DNA from: JAFGFY01 sp964520425
GTDB taxonomy: Bacteria; Desulfobacterota; DSM-4660; Desulfatiglandales; HGW-15
NCBI GenBank assembly: GCA_964520425.1
Contig: CAZFMX010000082.1
Span: forward strand, 1 to 14,867
Reading direction: 5' to 3'
Length of the DNA: 14,867 bases
Position numbers and translations under genes: made by a program. The notes beneath the pieces are model-generated. The model searched no databases. It saw only the letters and a program-made list of their open reading frames with translations, and was not told the origin of the DNA. Of this stretch, positions 1 through 7,469 are shown one piece after another (position 1 is the stretch's first letter; every line of letters starts with the position of its first letter).

Positions 1-181
1 AATATGCAAAATTATGGTGCCGTTCCACGACCTCTGGATAGATGGTGGTGAAACTAAAAAGAGACCCCCATACCCCCAACATATCATAGAACCGGTATAA
101 ATTATGGAAGGTATTTCTGGGACTAGGTAGGTATCAGAGTATTACCGAGTTCCGATTTGAAAATTGAAACGAATCGACTGC

Positions 182-439
182 ATGGATTCTGAGAAAAAAG
201 ACTGTTTTGGTGTTTTGCAAATGGTGTTTCCCATTGGGGATAGTGGTTTGAGAGAGTCCCCGTCCCAATGCTTCCAATGTTCTGAGAGGACCGCTTGTCT
301 AAAGGCTGCCCTGAAGACAAAGGAGGGACTTGCCATGAAAGGAGAGGTTCTGGACCGTGCGGCGGCAAGCGGCATGGTGGGTCGGCTTAAGCGGTGGTCT
401 CGAAAGAAAGAGCTGCACCGCCTCATAAATGAAAAATGA
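182..439 (+). CDS. Small cysteine-containing protein of unknown function
   Basis: I do not recognise a named family. From the ATG at 182 the product is 85 residues. It has a hydrophobic N-terminal stretch around FGVLQMVFPIGDSGLR, then cysteines spaced C-x2-C-x5-C (CFQCSERTACL), with a further cysteine near residue 8. The C-terminal third is basic (GRLKRWSRKKELHRL). The cysteine spacing could bind a metal ion or an Fe-S cluster, but this is inference. A TTG at 164 would add six residues (MKRIDC) including one more cysteine; neither start has a clear ribosome binding site, so the start is uncertain. The frame reads as protein-like and ends 11 bp before the fold-back repeat at 451. The left neighbour lies outside the window. 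Nothing convincing is seen in bases 1-181. Confidence 0.55.
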   Translation: MDSEKKDCFGVLQMVFPIGDSGLRESPSQCFQCSERTACLKAALKTKEGLAMKGEVLDRAAASGMVGRLKRWSRKKELHRLINEK

Positions 440-450
440 AAAGGAAAGGT

Positions 451-652
451 GCCCAAAGGACAGAGGTCTTTCTTCTGTTCCGAGGCTCCCGGCTTGGTCA
501 TTTCAAACAGTTACGTACGGGTGATGCCTCCCCCCTCCGCTGTTCTTCCCGCTTCTCTGAAGCGGGAATCCAGGGGGTCCCCCATTCCGTAACTATTTGA
601 AATAACGTAGGCCTTCCACCAGTCACGACAGAAAGACCTCTGTCCTTTGGGC
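451..652. repeat. Fold-back inverted-repeat element, family A copy 1
   Basis: Bases 451-473 (beginning GCCCAAAGGACAGAGG) and 630-652 are perfect inverted repeats of 23 bp. Inside lies a second, imperfect arm pair (about 498-516 and 587-604, ATTTCAAAcAGTTACG against its complement) and a 10-bp hairpin TTCCCGCTTC/GAAGCGGGAA with loop TCT (546-568). A gapless second copy lies exactly 9600 bp downstream (10052-10250), about 87 percent identical across the core by my count. There is no coding capacity of its own. It looks like a MITE or other non-autonomous fold-back element, or a structured RNA. Bases 653-859 to its right contain nothing gene-like, only a 14-bp AT-rich palindrome at 700-713. Confidence 0.8.
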
Positions 653-859
653 CTCATTGAACGGGCGAACGAAGCAGAAGTTTAAAAAAAGGTTCTTCTC
701 CCAATTAATTGGGAAAAAGGGATCTATGATCAAATGCTGTGCTATATTCAGGTTGCTGTAATTATTAAGTTTTTCACTTGGCTCCTTGAGCCCTGGAATC
801 CTTGAATCCTGATCATCAATCAACTAATTTGGAGATGATCCAAAAAAGGCTCAATTATT

Positions 860-3016
860 TTGTCAGATCGAATAGATTATGAAAAGGTTCTGAACCCCGC
901 ACAACTCAAGGCGGTGATGTTCCTGGAGGGTCCTGTACTGGTTATTGCCGGGGCAGGGAGCGGGAAGACCAGGACATTGGTCTATAGAGTGGCTCGCCTT
1001 GTAGAGACGGGTGTTCCACCGGAGTCTATCCTTCTTCTTACATTCACAAGAAAGGCAGCCGGGGAGATGCTGGAACGGGCTGCGGGACTGGCGGATGAAA
1101 GGTGTACCCGAGTCTCAGGGGGGACTTTCCACTCCCTGGCCCACCGTGTACTCAGACGAAATGCCTCGGTCTTGGGTTTTCACAATTCTTTTACGGTCCT
1201 GGATCGGGCAGATATGGAAGAAGTGATTCAGTCCCTGGTGAAGGAGAACCAGATCGACAATAATTCCGTCAGGTTCCCAAAGCGAGGCACTCTAGCCAAT
1301 ATTCTAAGCAAATCAGCCAACCTTCAGCAATCCATCGAAGCCCTCATGATTGAGGAGTATGCCCAGTTTCTGGAATGTGTGCCGCATGTGAAAAGACTCT
1401 CTGAGGCTTATGTGGAACACAAGAAGAGGAATCAGCTTATGGACTATGATGATCTGATCATCCTCTTCAGGCAGCTTTTGTCCGAGAACGAAGAAATCCG
1501 CCGCCAACTCAATGAACAGTATCAATATATCATGGTGGACGAATATCAGGATACCAATGCCATTCAGGCCGACATCATCCAGTGGCTCGCTTCCCGACAT
1601 CGTAATATCATGGTTGTAGGGGACGACTCCCAGTCTATCTACTCTTTTCGCGGGGCCAACTATAAAAACATGTTTGATTTTCCTATCCTATTTCCGGAAA
1701 CTAGGGTGGTCAAACTCGAAGAGAACTACAGATCGACCCAACCCATCCTTACATTCACCAATGCCCTGATGGCCCAGGCTCAGGAGAAGTACACCAAGTG
1801 TCTGTTCACAGAACGCACTCATGGTGAAATTCCTAGGGCCGTTGACACCCGGTCTGAACCGGAACAGGCTCTGTTCATTTGTCGATCCATAAAAGAGCAG
1901 ATGAAAGAAGGTCGATCGATCAAAGACTTTGCAGTCCTGTTTCGGGCGGCGCATCACTCCTTTGAATTGGAGATGGAGCTTACTCGACAGGGGATCCCGT
2001 ATGTCAAATACGGGGGCTTCAAATTCATGGAGTCCGCTCATATCAAGGATGTCCTGGCCCATCTTCGGGTGATTATGAACAGGAATGACACGGTGAGTTG
2101 GGGGCGGATTCTGAGGCTCGTAAAGGGTGTCGGACAGGTGAAGAGTCAGTCAATTATAGAATGGCTGCAATCTAATAGGTCCTTGGATCTGGATATCTCC
2201 GAGTGGCCGGGAGTAAAAAGAAAAGACAAAGGTTTAAAGGCCCTTTCCAAGGTTCTGACCCGGATATCGGGAAAAGGTTTGTCTCCGCGGCAGGCGATAG
2301 AGTCGACCATTCAGTATTATGAACCTATCCTGAAAGAGAGGTTTGATGATTTCCCCAAACGACAGAAAGATCTGGACCAACTGATTTCAATAGCGGACCG
2401 TTATAAAAAATTGAGGACTTTTGTAGATGATCTGATCCTGGAGCCTCCTACCAGTTCCGCTGATATAGACCCTGAAGAGAGAGGGGACACCCTGACTTTG
2501 TCCACGGTGCATTCTGCGAAAGGCCTCGAGTGGTCTGTCGTTTTTATCATATGGGCCATGGAGGGGTATTTCCCTTCTGCAAAGGCCTATTCAAACCAGG
2601 AAGGGGTTGAAGAAGAACGGCGTCTCATGTACGTGGCTGCGACCAGAGCTAAGGACCGCATCTTGATCTGTTATCCCAGTGGAGAGTCCAGGCCTGCTTG
2701 GCAATGGGGCGATGCAGGCTACAGGAGCGGCCTCTCCTCTTTTGTGCGAGACCTCCCGAATGATGTCATCGATTATGGTTCAAGCGTCTCTTCGCGAAGG
2801 AGCCCCGTGGTTCATAGGACTGTATCGGAGCCCGCCGTATATCGAACTGCCCAAACGCATCCTTCAGAACTTCGCCCTGGGGACAGGGTTGCCCACCCGG
2901 CCTTTGGCCGAGGAGTGATCTCCAAACTCATTGACGATGAAAAAGTAGAAGTGCTGTTTAGGGATTTTGGCCGAAAACTGCTTCATCTTGGGTATACGAG
3001 TCTGGAAAAGGTTTAA
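860..3016 (+). CDS. uvrD: UvrD/PcrA-type superfamily 1 DNA helicase
   Basis: This is a 3'-5' ATP-dependent DNA helicase of repair and replication restart, 718 residues and close to the UvrD/PcrA/Rep length. All SF1A motifs are visible: Q motif LNPAQLKAV (about 11-19), Walker A AGAGSGKT (30-37), TFTRKAA (61-67), GTFHSLAHRVLR, Walker B VDEYQDTN (226-233), GDDSQSIYSFRGA (254-266), TVHSAKGLEW (549-558) and EERRLMYVAATRAKD (about 585-599). The last 55 residues (PGDRVAHPAFGRGVISK onward) form the small Tudor-like C-terminal domain of UvrD/PcrA, which argues against Rep. The start is TTG at 860: no ATG in frame fits the N-terminus, and AAAAGG at 844-849 gives weak ribosome binding. folC follows after a 57-bp repeat-containing gap and may be co-transcribed. 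The last sense codon and stop (GTT TAA) lie within a heptamer repeat. Confidence 0.93.
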   Translation: MSDRIDYEKVLNPAQLKAVMFLEGPVLVIAGAGSGKTRTLVYRVARLVETGVPPESILLLTFTRKAAGEMLERAAGLADERCTRVSGGTFHSLAHRVLRRNASVLGFHNSFTVLDRADMEEVIQSLVKENQIDNNSVRFPKRGTLANILSKSANLQQSIEALMIEEYAQFLECVPHVKRLSEAYVEHKKRNQLMDYDDLIILFRQLLSENEEIRRQLNEQYQYIMVDEYQDTNAIQADIIQWLASRHRNIMVVGDDSQSIYSFRGANYKNMFDFPILFPETRVVKLEENYRSTQPILTFTNALMAQAQEKYTKCLFTERTHGEIPRAVDTRSEPEQALFICRSIKEQMKEGRSIKDFAVLFRAAHHSFELEMELTRQGIPYVKYGGFKFMESAHIKDVLAHLRVIMNRNDTVSWGRILRLVKGVGQVKSQSIIEWLQSNRSLDLDISEWPGVKRKDKGLKALSKVLTRISGKGLSPRQAIESTIQYYEPILKERFDDFPKRQKDLDQLISIADRYKKLRTFVDDLILEPPTSSADIDPEERGDTLTLSTVHSAKGLEWSVVFIIWAMEGYFPSAKAYSNQEGVEEERRLMYVAATRAKDRILICYPSGESRPAWQWGDAGYRSGLSSFVRDLPNDVIDYGSSVSSRRSPVVHRTVSEPAVYRTAQTHPSELRPGDRVAHPAFGRGVISKLIDDEKVEVLFRDFGRKLLHLGYTSLEKV

Positions 3017-3051
3017 AGCTCAAGGTATACGGTTTAAGGTCTAAGGTATAA
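3010..3051. repeat. Heptanucleotide tandem repeat, consensus GGTNTAA
   Basis: Six 7-bp units lie in register: GGTTTAA, AGCTCAA, GGTATAC, GGTTTAA, GGTCTAA, GGTATAA. The second unit is degenerate and the others vary mainly at the fourth base. The first unit contains the final valine codon and the TAA stop of the helicase gene, and the array ends six bases before the AGGAG ribosome binding site of folC. Slipped-strand expansion of this array would change only the spacer length between the two genes. Confidence 0.7.
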
Positions 3052-3073
3052 AGTCCAGGAGAGTCTTCTTTTG

Positions 3074-4372
3074 ATGAAAAAGCGTAATATGTCATATGAA
3101 GAGGCGATTGATTATCTGTTCGGCCTTCAGAAATATGGCATTAAGTTTGGTCTTAACAAGACATCTAACCTTCTCAAGGCATTTGGGAACCCACATCACG
3201 GACAAAGATATATCCATATTGCCGGAACCAACGGCAAGGGATCCGTGGCTGCCATGGTGGAGACCATTCTCATCAAGTCAGGCCTGAAAGTGGGTTTCTA
3301 TTCTTCTCCCCATCTGGTGAGGTTCACAGAGAGGTTTAGGATCAACGGCCGTGAAATGGCGCCTGAAAAGGCTGCTGTCCTAACAGAAGAGCTGATCAGT
3401 ATCATGCCCCCGAAAGATCCTCCCACGTTTTTCGAGGTGGTTACAGCCATGGCCCTTATCTACTTTGCACGAGAGGAGGTGGATATAGCCATCATGGAGG
3501 TTGGTATGGGAGGACGGCTGGATGCCACCAATGTGATCAGACCTCTTGTCTCGGTGATCACGAACATTTCACTTGAACACCAGTTTTTTCTCGGGTCCCG
3601 TCTGTTGGATATTGCCGAAGAAAAGGGGGGAATCATCAAGAAGGGAGTCGATATGGTGACCGCGGCTACCCAACCCCCTGTGATCAAGCATTTTGAGGCC
3701 CGGTGTGAGGAGAAAGAAACCCTCTTTTGGAGAGTGGGCAAGGATATTCGCTATCGCTCCAATCATTCGGGATTCAATTACTATGGGCTTGATCAGGATT
3801 TCAAGGGACTGGAACTGGGACTTAACGGGGAGTTCCAGAAACGAAATACAGCCTTATCGTTGGGTGTGATAGAACTGCTCCAACGGAAGGGGTTCGACAT
3901 TTCCCCCTCTCATATCGTGGAAGGGATAAAGGAGGCGTTTTGGCCCGGAAGGATGCAGGTTGTGTCAAAACAACCCCTGATCATGCTCGATGGGGCCCAT
4001 AACCCGGGAGCCATGAGAAAGCTCGCCCGTTCGGTCAAGGAGGATTTTTCCTATCAGCGTCTGATCCTGGTTCTTGGGGTGATGGAGGACAAAGATATCA
4101 GAAAGATGATGCGAGAGATCCTACCTATCGCAGATGATGTGATCTTTACCAGGGCAAAGTACTTTCGATCCGCGAGTCCTGAGAGGCTGATGCAGGAGGC
4201 ATCATTCATGAAGAAATCCGGGGAGATTGCCCCCGTGTTATCGGAAGCCATTGACAGGGCCAGGGAAATGGCCCGGCCTGAAGACATGATAGTGATTTGC
4301 GGTTCTCTGTTCACTGTGGGTGAGGCCTTGAGTTACTTTGATCCGGAGGGGTGTAAACCCGACGGGCTATAA
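3074..4372 (+). CDS. folC: Folylpolyglutamate synthase / dihydrofolate synthase
   Basis: FolC adds glutamate to dihydropteroate and/or to reduced folates using ATP, in the cytoplasm. The 432-residue product has the family length. Visible motifs are the P-loop AGTNGKGSVAAM (about 50-61), SSPHL (77-81), FFEVVTAMAL, EVGMGGRLDATN (142-153), the EKGGIIK segment (183-189) holding the lysine that is carbamylated in the family, and LDGAHNPGAM (305-314), which starts the C-terminal Mur-ligase domain. I chose ATG 3074, with AGGAG at 3057-3061 upstream; a TTG at 3071 would add one residue and an ATG at 3089 would give the shorter start MSYEEAIDYL. It follows the helicase gene by 57 bp on the same strand. 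Whether it is bifunctional (FolC) or acts only as folylpolyglutamate synthase cannot be settled by eye. Confidence 0.93.
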   Translation: MKKRNMSYEEAIDYLFGLQKYGIKFGLNKTSNLLKAFGNPHHGQRYIHIAGTNGKGSVAAMVETILIKSGLKVGFYSSPHLVRFTERFRINGREMAPEKAAVLTEELISIMPPKDPPTFFEVVTAMALIYFAREEVDIAIMEVGMGGRLDATNVIRPLVSVITNISLEHQFFLGSRLLDIAEEKGGIIKKGVDMVTAATQPPVIKHFEARCEEKETLFWRVGKDIRYRSNHSGFNYYGLDQDFKGLELGLNGEFQKRNTALSLGVIELLQRKGFDISPSHIVEGIKEAFWPGRMQVVSKQPLIMLDGAHNPGAMRKLARSVKEDFSYQRLILVLGVMEDKDIRKMMREILPIADDVIFTRAKYFRSASPERLMQEASFMKKSGEIAPVLSEAIDRAREMARPEDMIVICGSLFTVGEALSYFDPEGCKPDGL

Positions 4373-4412
4373 GGATGACGGCTTTGTAAAAATCCCAATT
4401 GCTGTTCGAGAG

Positions 4413-4441
4413 GCTCATCGCCCTGGGCAGAACCGATGAGC
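4413..4441 (+). terminator. Possible terminator hairpin after folC
   Basis: The perfect 8-bp stem GCTCATCG/CGATGAGC with a 13-base loop starts 40 bases after the folC stop. No U-run follows immediately; a T6 run occurs at 4456-4461 but belongs to the next hairpin. The termination role is therefore uncertain. Confidence 0.25.
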
Positions 4442-4448
4442 TGAGTTA

Positions 4449-4509
4449 TGCTGTATTTTTTAATCATTGCGGCGTACTATTTGTACGCCTCACTCCAAAA
4501 AACACAGCA
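4449..4509. repeat. Fold-back hairpin, family C copy 1
   Basis: The central stem GGCGTAC/GTACGCC (4471-4477, 4483-4489, loop TATTT) sits inside outer arms TGCTGTATTTTTT (4449-4461) and AAAAAACACAGCA (4497-4509), which pair with one mismatch. The core, with its flanks TTGCGGCGTA and TACGCCTCA, recurs at 9495-9519 with a compensatory base-pair change (C-G to T-A). It lies in the convergent spacer between folC and the minus-strand oxidase gene and could also act as a bidirectional terminator, since the arms are T-rich and A-rich. Confidence 0.65.
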
Positions 4510-4594
4510 AGCCTTGCACTTGGTACTTTAACTAAGCCGTTCGGTTGATGAAAATCTAGTGCCCTGTATCATATATTCGTGGATTAACAAAAAG

Positions 4595-4802
4595 ATGAGG
4601 CATGGGCTGTTCCCTCAAAACGATATCTCAGAAAGAGTTCCACTGAATCCCGCAGTGATCTGAACTTTGAGGGTTTACGCCTCAGAACCTATGGCAGAAT
4701 GTATAGCTCGCTTGGAAGAAACGGCCTCTTAAACCCTCAAAGTTCAGGTCACTGCCACTGATCCCTATAGATATCGTCTTGAGGGAATAGTCCATGCCTC
4801 AT
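4595..4802. repeat. Nested fold-back element, family B
   Basis: Outer arms of 34 bp (4595-4628, beginning ATGAGGCATGG, and 4769-4802) are inverted repeats with three mismatches. Inner arms of 26 bp (4652-4677 and 4730-4755, GCAGTGAtCTGAACTTTGAG against its complement) have one mismatch. The word CCCTCAA(A/G) occurs in all four arms with alternating orientation, so the DNA or RNA could fold as one long nested hairpin or as two shorter side-by-side ones. The element has no coding capacity. Terminal inverted repeats at this size suggest a MITE-like element, but I see no clear target-site duplication. The rest of the spacer 4510-4594 and 4803-4911 holds nothing I can name. Confidence 0.75.
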
Positions 4803-4911
4803 GGCACATCATAATAATCGAAAATTCTGTCAAGAACGTTGAATATCAGTCCAAGAAACTATGACACGAGACACTAATTAAGCAGTTGGATTGGGTAAAA
4901 GAGGGCTTTTC

Positions 4912-6294
4912 TCAACGGTCTCGGAATATTTTGCCGGGATTCAGGATATTATTGGGATCAAAGGCCTTTTTGATGCGTACCATGAGATCAAGGCTTGGGC
5001 CGGATATTTCCATGTCCAGGTAAGGTGCCTTGGTAATCCCAATGCCATGTTCCCCGGAAATAGTTCCTCCCATCTCAATGACCTTTCTGAACAGGTCTTT
5101 CACGACAGCCCCAACATTCTCCTTTTCCTCGGGGATCTCTTCATCAAACATAATATTCACGTGGAGATTGCCATCACCCGCATGACCGAAGGCAGGGATG
5201 GGAATTCCATACTTCTCCCCCAATTGCCCCAGGAACATGACCAATTCGGGTAAACGGGTCCTCGGTACCACGACGTCTTCACTGACCTTATTCGGCCTCA
5301 GTCGCATCATAGAGGGAGAGGCATTTCTCCTGGCCTCCCACAGACGCTCTGTCTCTTCCTCCCCTGATGAAGCCTGAAAATGGGTAGCTCCCGATCGTGT
5401 GCATATGTCTTCAATGCTTTTTGCCTCTTGAGGAACCACGTTTTCATGACCATCCACCTCTATGAGAAGAAGAGCGCCGGTTTCAGGGGGAATGGGAAGT
5501 TCCATCTCTTCCCGTACGCAGTCAATAGATAACTTGTCCATGAATTCAAGGACGGAAGGGACAATCCTGTTGCGGATGATATTCGAAACCGCCCGGACGG
5601 CAGATAATACATCAGGGAAGAAGGACATCATAGTCCTTTGAGTCGCGGGTTTTGGAACCAACCGAAGAGTGACTGATGTGACAACGGCCAGTGTGCCTTC
5701 AGAACCCACAATGAGTCGGGTCAGGTCATACCCCACAACGCCCTTGACTGTTTCCACGCCTGTTTGAATGATTTCACCAGTGGGAAGGACAACAGTCAGG
5801 CCCAGGACATAATCCCTGGTCACACCATATTTGACGGCCCTCAATCCTCCCGCGCATTCCGCGACATTTCCTCCAATGCTTGAGATCTTGACGCTGGCAG
5901 GATCAGGGGGATAAAAGAGACCAACCTTCTCAACCTCTTCCTGAAGAAGGGCGGTGATGACACCGGACTCAACCTTTGTGATGAGGTTGTCCTGATCAAT
6001 GGAGAGGATACGATTAAACCGGTCCATGGTCAAAACAAGGCCGCCTTTGGTGGGTAAGGCTCCGCCGCTAATGCCGCTCCCGGCACCCCTCGGGATCACT
6101 GGAAATCTTTCTCTGTTTGCCAGAGCCAGGATTTGAGAAATTTCTTCGGTATTTCCGGGGAAGACCACAGCATCCGGCATGAACTCCAACTTGGTAGCGT
6201 CTTTGGAATAATCGGTGAGATCTTCGGGAAGGGACTTAAGGTGTTCGGGGCCGACGATCCCCGATAATTCTTGAAGAACCGGTTCGGAAATCAT
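4912..6294 (-). CDS. glcD: GlcD-type FAD-linked 2-hydroxyacid oxidase/dehydrogenase
   Basis: This flavoprotein of the vanillyl-alcohol-oxidase fold oxidises a 2-hydroxyacid such as D-lactate or glycolate. The 460 residues match the GlcD/D-lactate dehydrogenase family length. The FAD-binding PP-loop is PRGAGSGISGGALP (about 68-81), followed by PPDPAS and SIGGNVAECAGGLRAVKYG and by GYDLTRLIVGSEGTLAVVT. The C-terminal cap carries GHAGDGNLHVNI, with the family's active-site histidine, and SGEHGIG. Its ATG overlaps the recR stop as ATGA, so translation is probably coupled to recR, and there is no independent strong ribosome binding site. No GlcE or Fe-S GlcF partner is seen in the window, so the electron acceptor and exact substrate are not determined. 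A D-2-hydroxyglutarate dehydrogenase-like role is also possible. Confidence 0.85.
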   Translation of the reverse strand: MISEPVLQELSGIVGPEHLKSLPEDLTDYSKDATKLEFMPDAVVFPGNTEEISQILALANRERFPVIPRGAGSGISGGALPTKGGLVLTMDRFNRILSIDQDNLITKVESGVITALLQEEVEKVGLFYPPDPASVKISSIGGNVAECAGGLRAVKYGVTRDYVLGLTVVLPTGEIIQTGVETVKGVVGYDLTRLIVGSEGTLAVVTSVTLRLVPKPATQRTMMSFFPDVLSAVRAVSNIIRNRIVPSVLEFMDKLSIDCVREEMELPIPPETGALLLIEVDGHENVVPQEAKSIEDICTRSGATHFQASSGEEETERLWEARRNASPSMMRLRPNKVSEDVVVPRTRLPELVMFLGQLGEKYGIPIPAFGHAGDGNLHVNIMFDEEIPEEKENVGAVVKDLFRKVIEMGGTISGEHGIGITKAPYLDMEISGPSLDLMVRIKKAFDPNNILNPGKIFRDR

Positions 6295-6896
6295 AGGACC
6301 ACTGGACTTCGGGTTTTCAGACAGTGTTGCAGGGTCATAGAGTCCATATATTTCAGGTCTCCTCCCATGGGAATACCAAGAGCGATGCGCGTAACCTTGA
6401 CCCCCTTTTCGCTCAAGATCTTGGCCAAGAAAGAAGCAGTCGTTTCCCCCTGTGTTGTGGGATTGGTGGCCAATATGACTTCCTCTATATTTTCTTTGTC
6501 GAGCCGGGCAACCAGTTCGGCTATTTTCAGATCCTCAGGACCCACACCATCCAGAGGGGCGAGGACACCATGAAGAACATGATACTTTCCTTTGAAAACC
6601 CCGGATTCTTCAATAGCAAGTTGATCTCCAGGGCCTTCAACCACGCAAATGATTCCATGAACCCGGTTTTCGTTCCTGCAGATGGCACAGGGATCTTCAT
6701 CGGTCAGGCTATAACAGGTAGAGCATAACTCGATTTTCTCCTTGACCTCCATCAGACTCGCAGCCAGGCTTTGCGACAATTCCTTCTGGCTCTTCAGTAT
6801 AAAGAGAGCAAGCCTTGTGGCAGATTTCTGACCAATCCCCGGTAACCTGGAAAATTGCTCGATCAGTCTTTCAAGAGGAGGCGGATAGATTTCCAT
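6291..6896 (-). CDS. recR: Recombination mediator protein RecR
   Basis: RecR works with RecF/RecO to load RecA at gapped DNA. The 201-residue length is typical. A helix-hairpin-helix lies at LPGIGQKSA (18-26), then a C4 zinc finger at C58, C61, C70 and C73, a Toprim domain starting VVEGPGD (85-91) and continuing to about residue 170, and a C-terminal conserved stretch with GIPMGGDLKYMD. The start ATG at 6896-6894 has no strong ribosome binding site. The gene lies 190 bp downstream of ybaB on the same strand, a gap mostly filled by a fold-back element. Its stop overlaps the start of the FAD oxidase gene by four bases. Confidence 0.95.
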   Translation of the reverse strand: MEIYPPPLERLIEQFSRLPGIGQKSATRLALFILKSQKELSQSLAASLMEVKEKIELCSTCYSLTDEDPCAICRNENRVHGIICVVEGPGDQLAIEESGVFKGKYHVLHGVLAPLDGVGPEDLKIAELVARLDKENIEEVILATNPTTQGETTASFLAKILSEKGVKVTRIALGIPMGGDLKYMDSMTLQHCLKTRSPVVL

Positions 6897-6940
6897 ATTA
6901 GATCCGAATTTCGTCCTGTTTTATTTGGTTTCAGACACTG

Positions 6941-7089
6941 CTAGGAGGCTGTCCGGGAATAGCAATTTTTTCCAAAATCAAGGAATGCCTGGAAAAATCA
7001 CCACAGGCATATAGTTGATATTCCGAGGATGATTTTTTCGGACATGACGAAGAGTTTGGGGAAAAGGGCATTCTCGGACAGTCTCCTAG
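6941..7089. mobile_element. MITE-like inverted-repeat element, family D, between ybaB and recR
   Basis: Bases 6941-6960 (CTAGGAGGCTGTCCGGGAAT) and 7070-7089 form 20-bp terminal inverted repeats with two mismatches. The similarity continues weakly inward (T-rich against A-rich tracts near 6966 and 7060). The 149-bp interior has no gene. The CTAG at one end contains the TAG stop of ybaB. The size, the terminal repeats and the placement inside an otherwise tight dnaX-ybaB-recR group suggest a non-autonomous insertion; the mobilising enzyme is not in the window. Confidence 0.6.
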
Positions 7090-7415
7090 GTCAGGCCCGG
7101 AATATTGGGGAGATTCAGCCCTCCGGTCAGTTTCCCCATCTCTTCATTGACCATGTTTCTGGCTTTGGCCAGCCCATCGTTGATCGCGGCCAGAATAAGG
7201 TCCTGGAGCATCTCTTGATCATCCGGGTTGATGACCTCCGGTTCGATGTTGATGGACAGAATCTCTTGACGACCATTGATGACCGCTGTGACCATACCTC
7301 CTCCAGAGGAGGCCTCCACTGTTTTCTCCTCTAACTCCTCCTGAAGTCTAGCCATCTTGGTCTGGAGTTGCTGGGCTTGTTTCAGGAGATTGCCCATGTT
7401 AGGTCTTCCTTTCAC
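7086..7415 (-). CDS. ybaB: YbaB/EbfC nucleoid-associated DNA-binding protein
   Basis: This small dimeric protein binds DNA and is almost always encoded between dnaX and recR. The 109 residues fit the family. An N-terminal helix (MGNLLKQAQQLQTKMARLQEELEEK) leads to the conserved core VEASSGGGMVTAVINGRQEILSI and then a C-terminal helix with DLILAAINDGLAKA. I chose the GTG at 7415 because AAGGAGGA stands about eight bases upstream of it; the internal ATG (MGNLL) six codons later is too far from that site. The C-terminus NIPGLT is followed directly by a TAG that lies in the terminal repeat of the family D element. dnaX ends 54 bp upstream, so the genes are probably co-transcribed. Confidence 0.93.
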   Translation of the reverse strand: MKGRPNMGNLLKQAQQLQTKMARLQEELEEKTVEASSGGGMVTAVINGRQEILSINIEPEVINPDDQEMLQDLILAAINDGLAKARNMVNEEMGKLTGGLNLPNIPGLT

Positions 7416-7469
7416 GTTTTGTTCCTCCTTAATAGTCTGCTATGCATGAGACGAAAATCGTCCCGTCCC

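Noticed and set aside
700..713. CCCAATTAATTGGG palindrome as a terminator or operator
   Set aside because: AT-rich stem with no U-run on a transcribed gene end; nothing links it to a gene.
4891..5253. Plus-strand frame inside the GlcD-type gene
   Set aside because: Mirror frame of a clear minus-strand enzyme with conserved FAD motifs.
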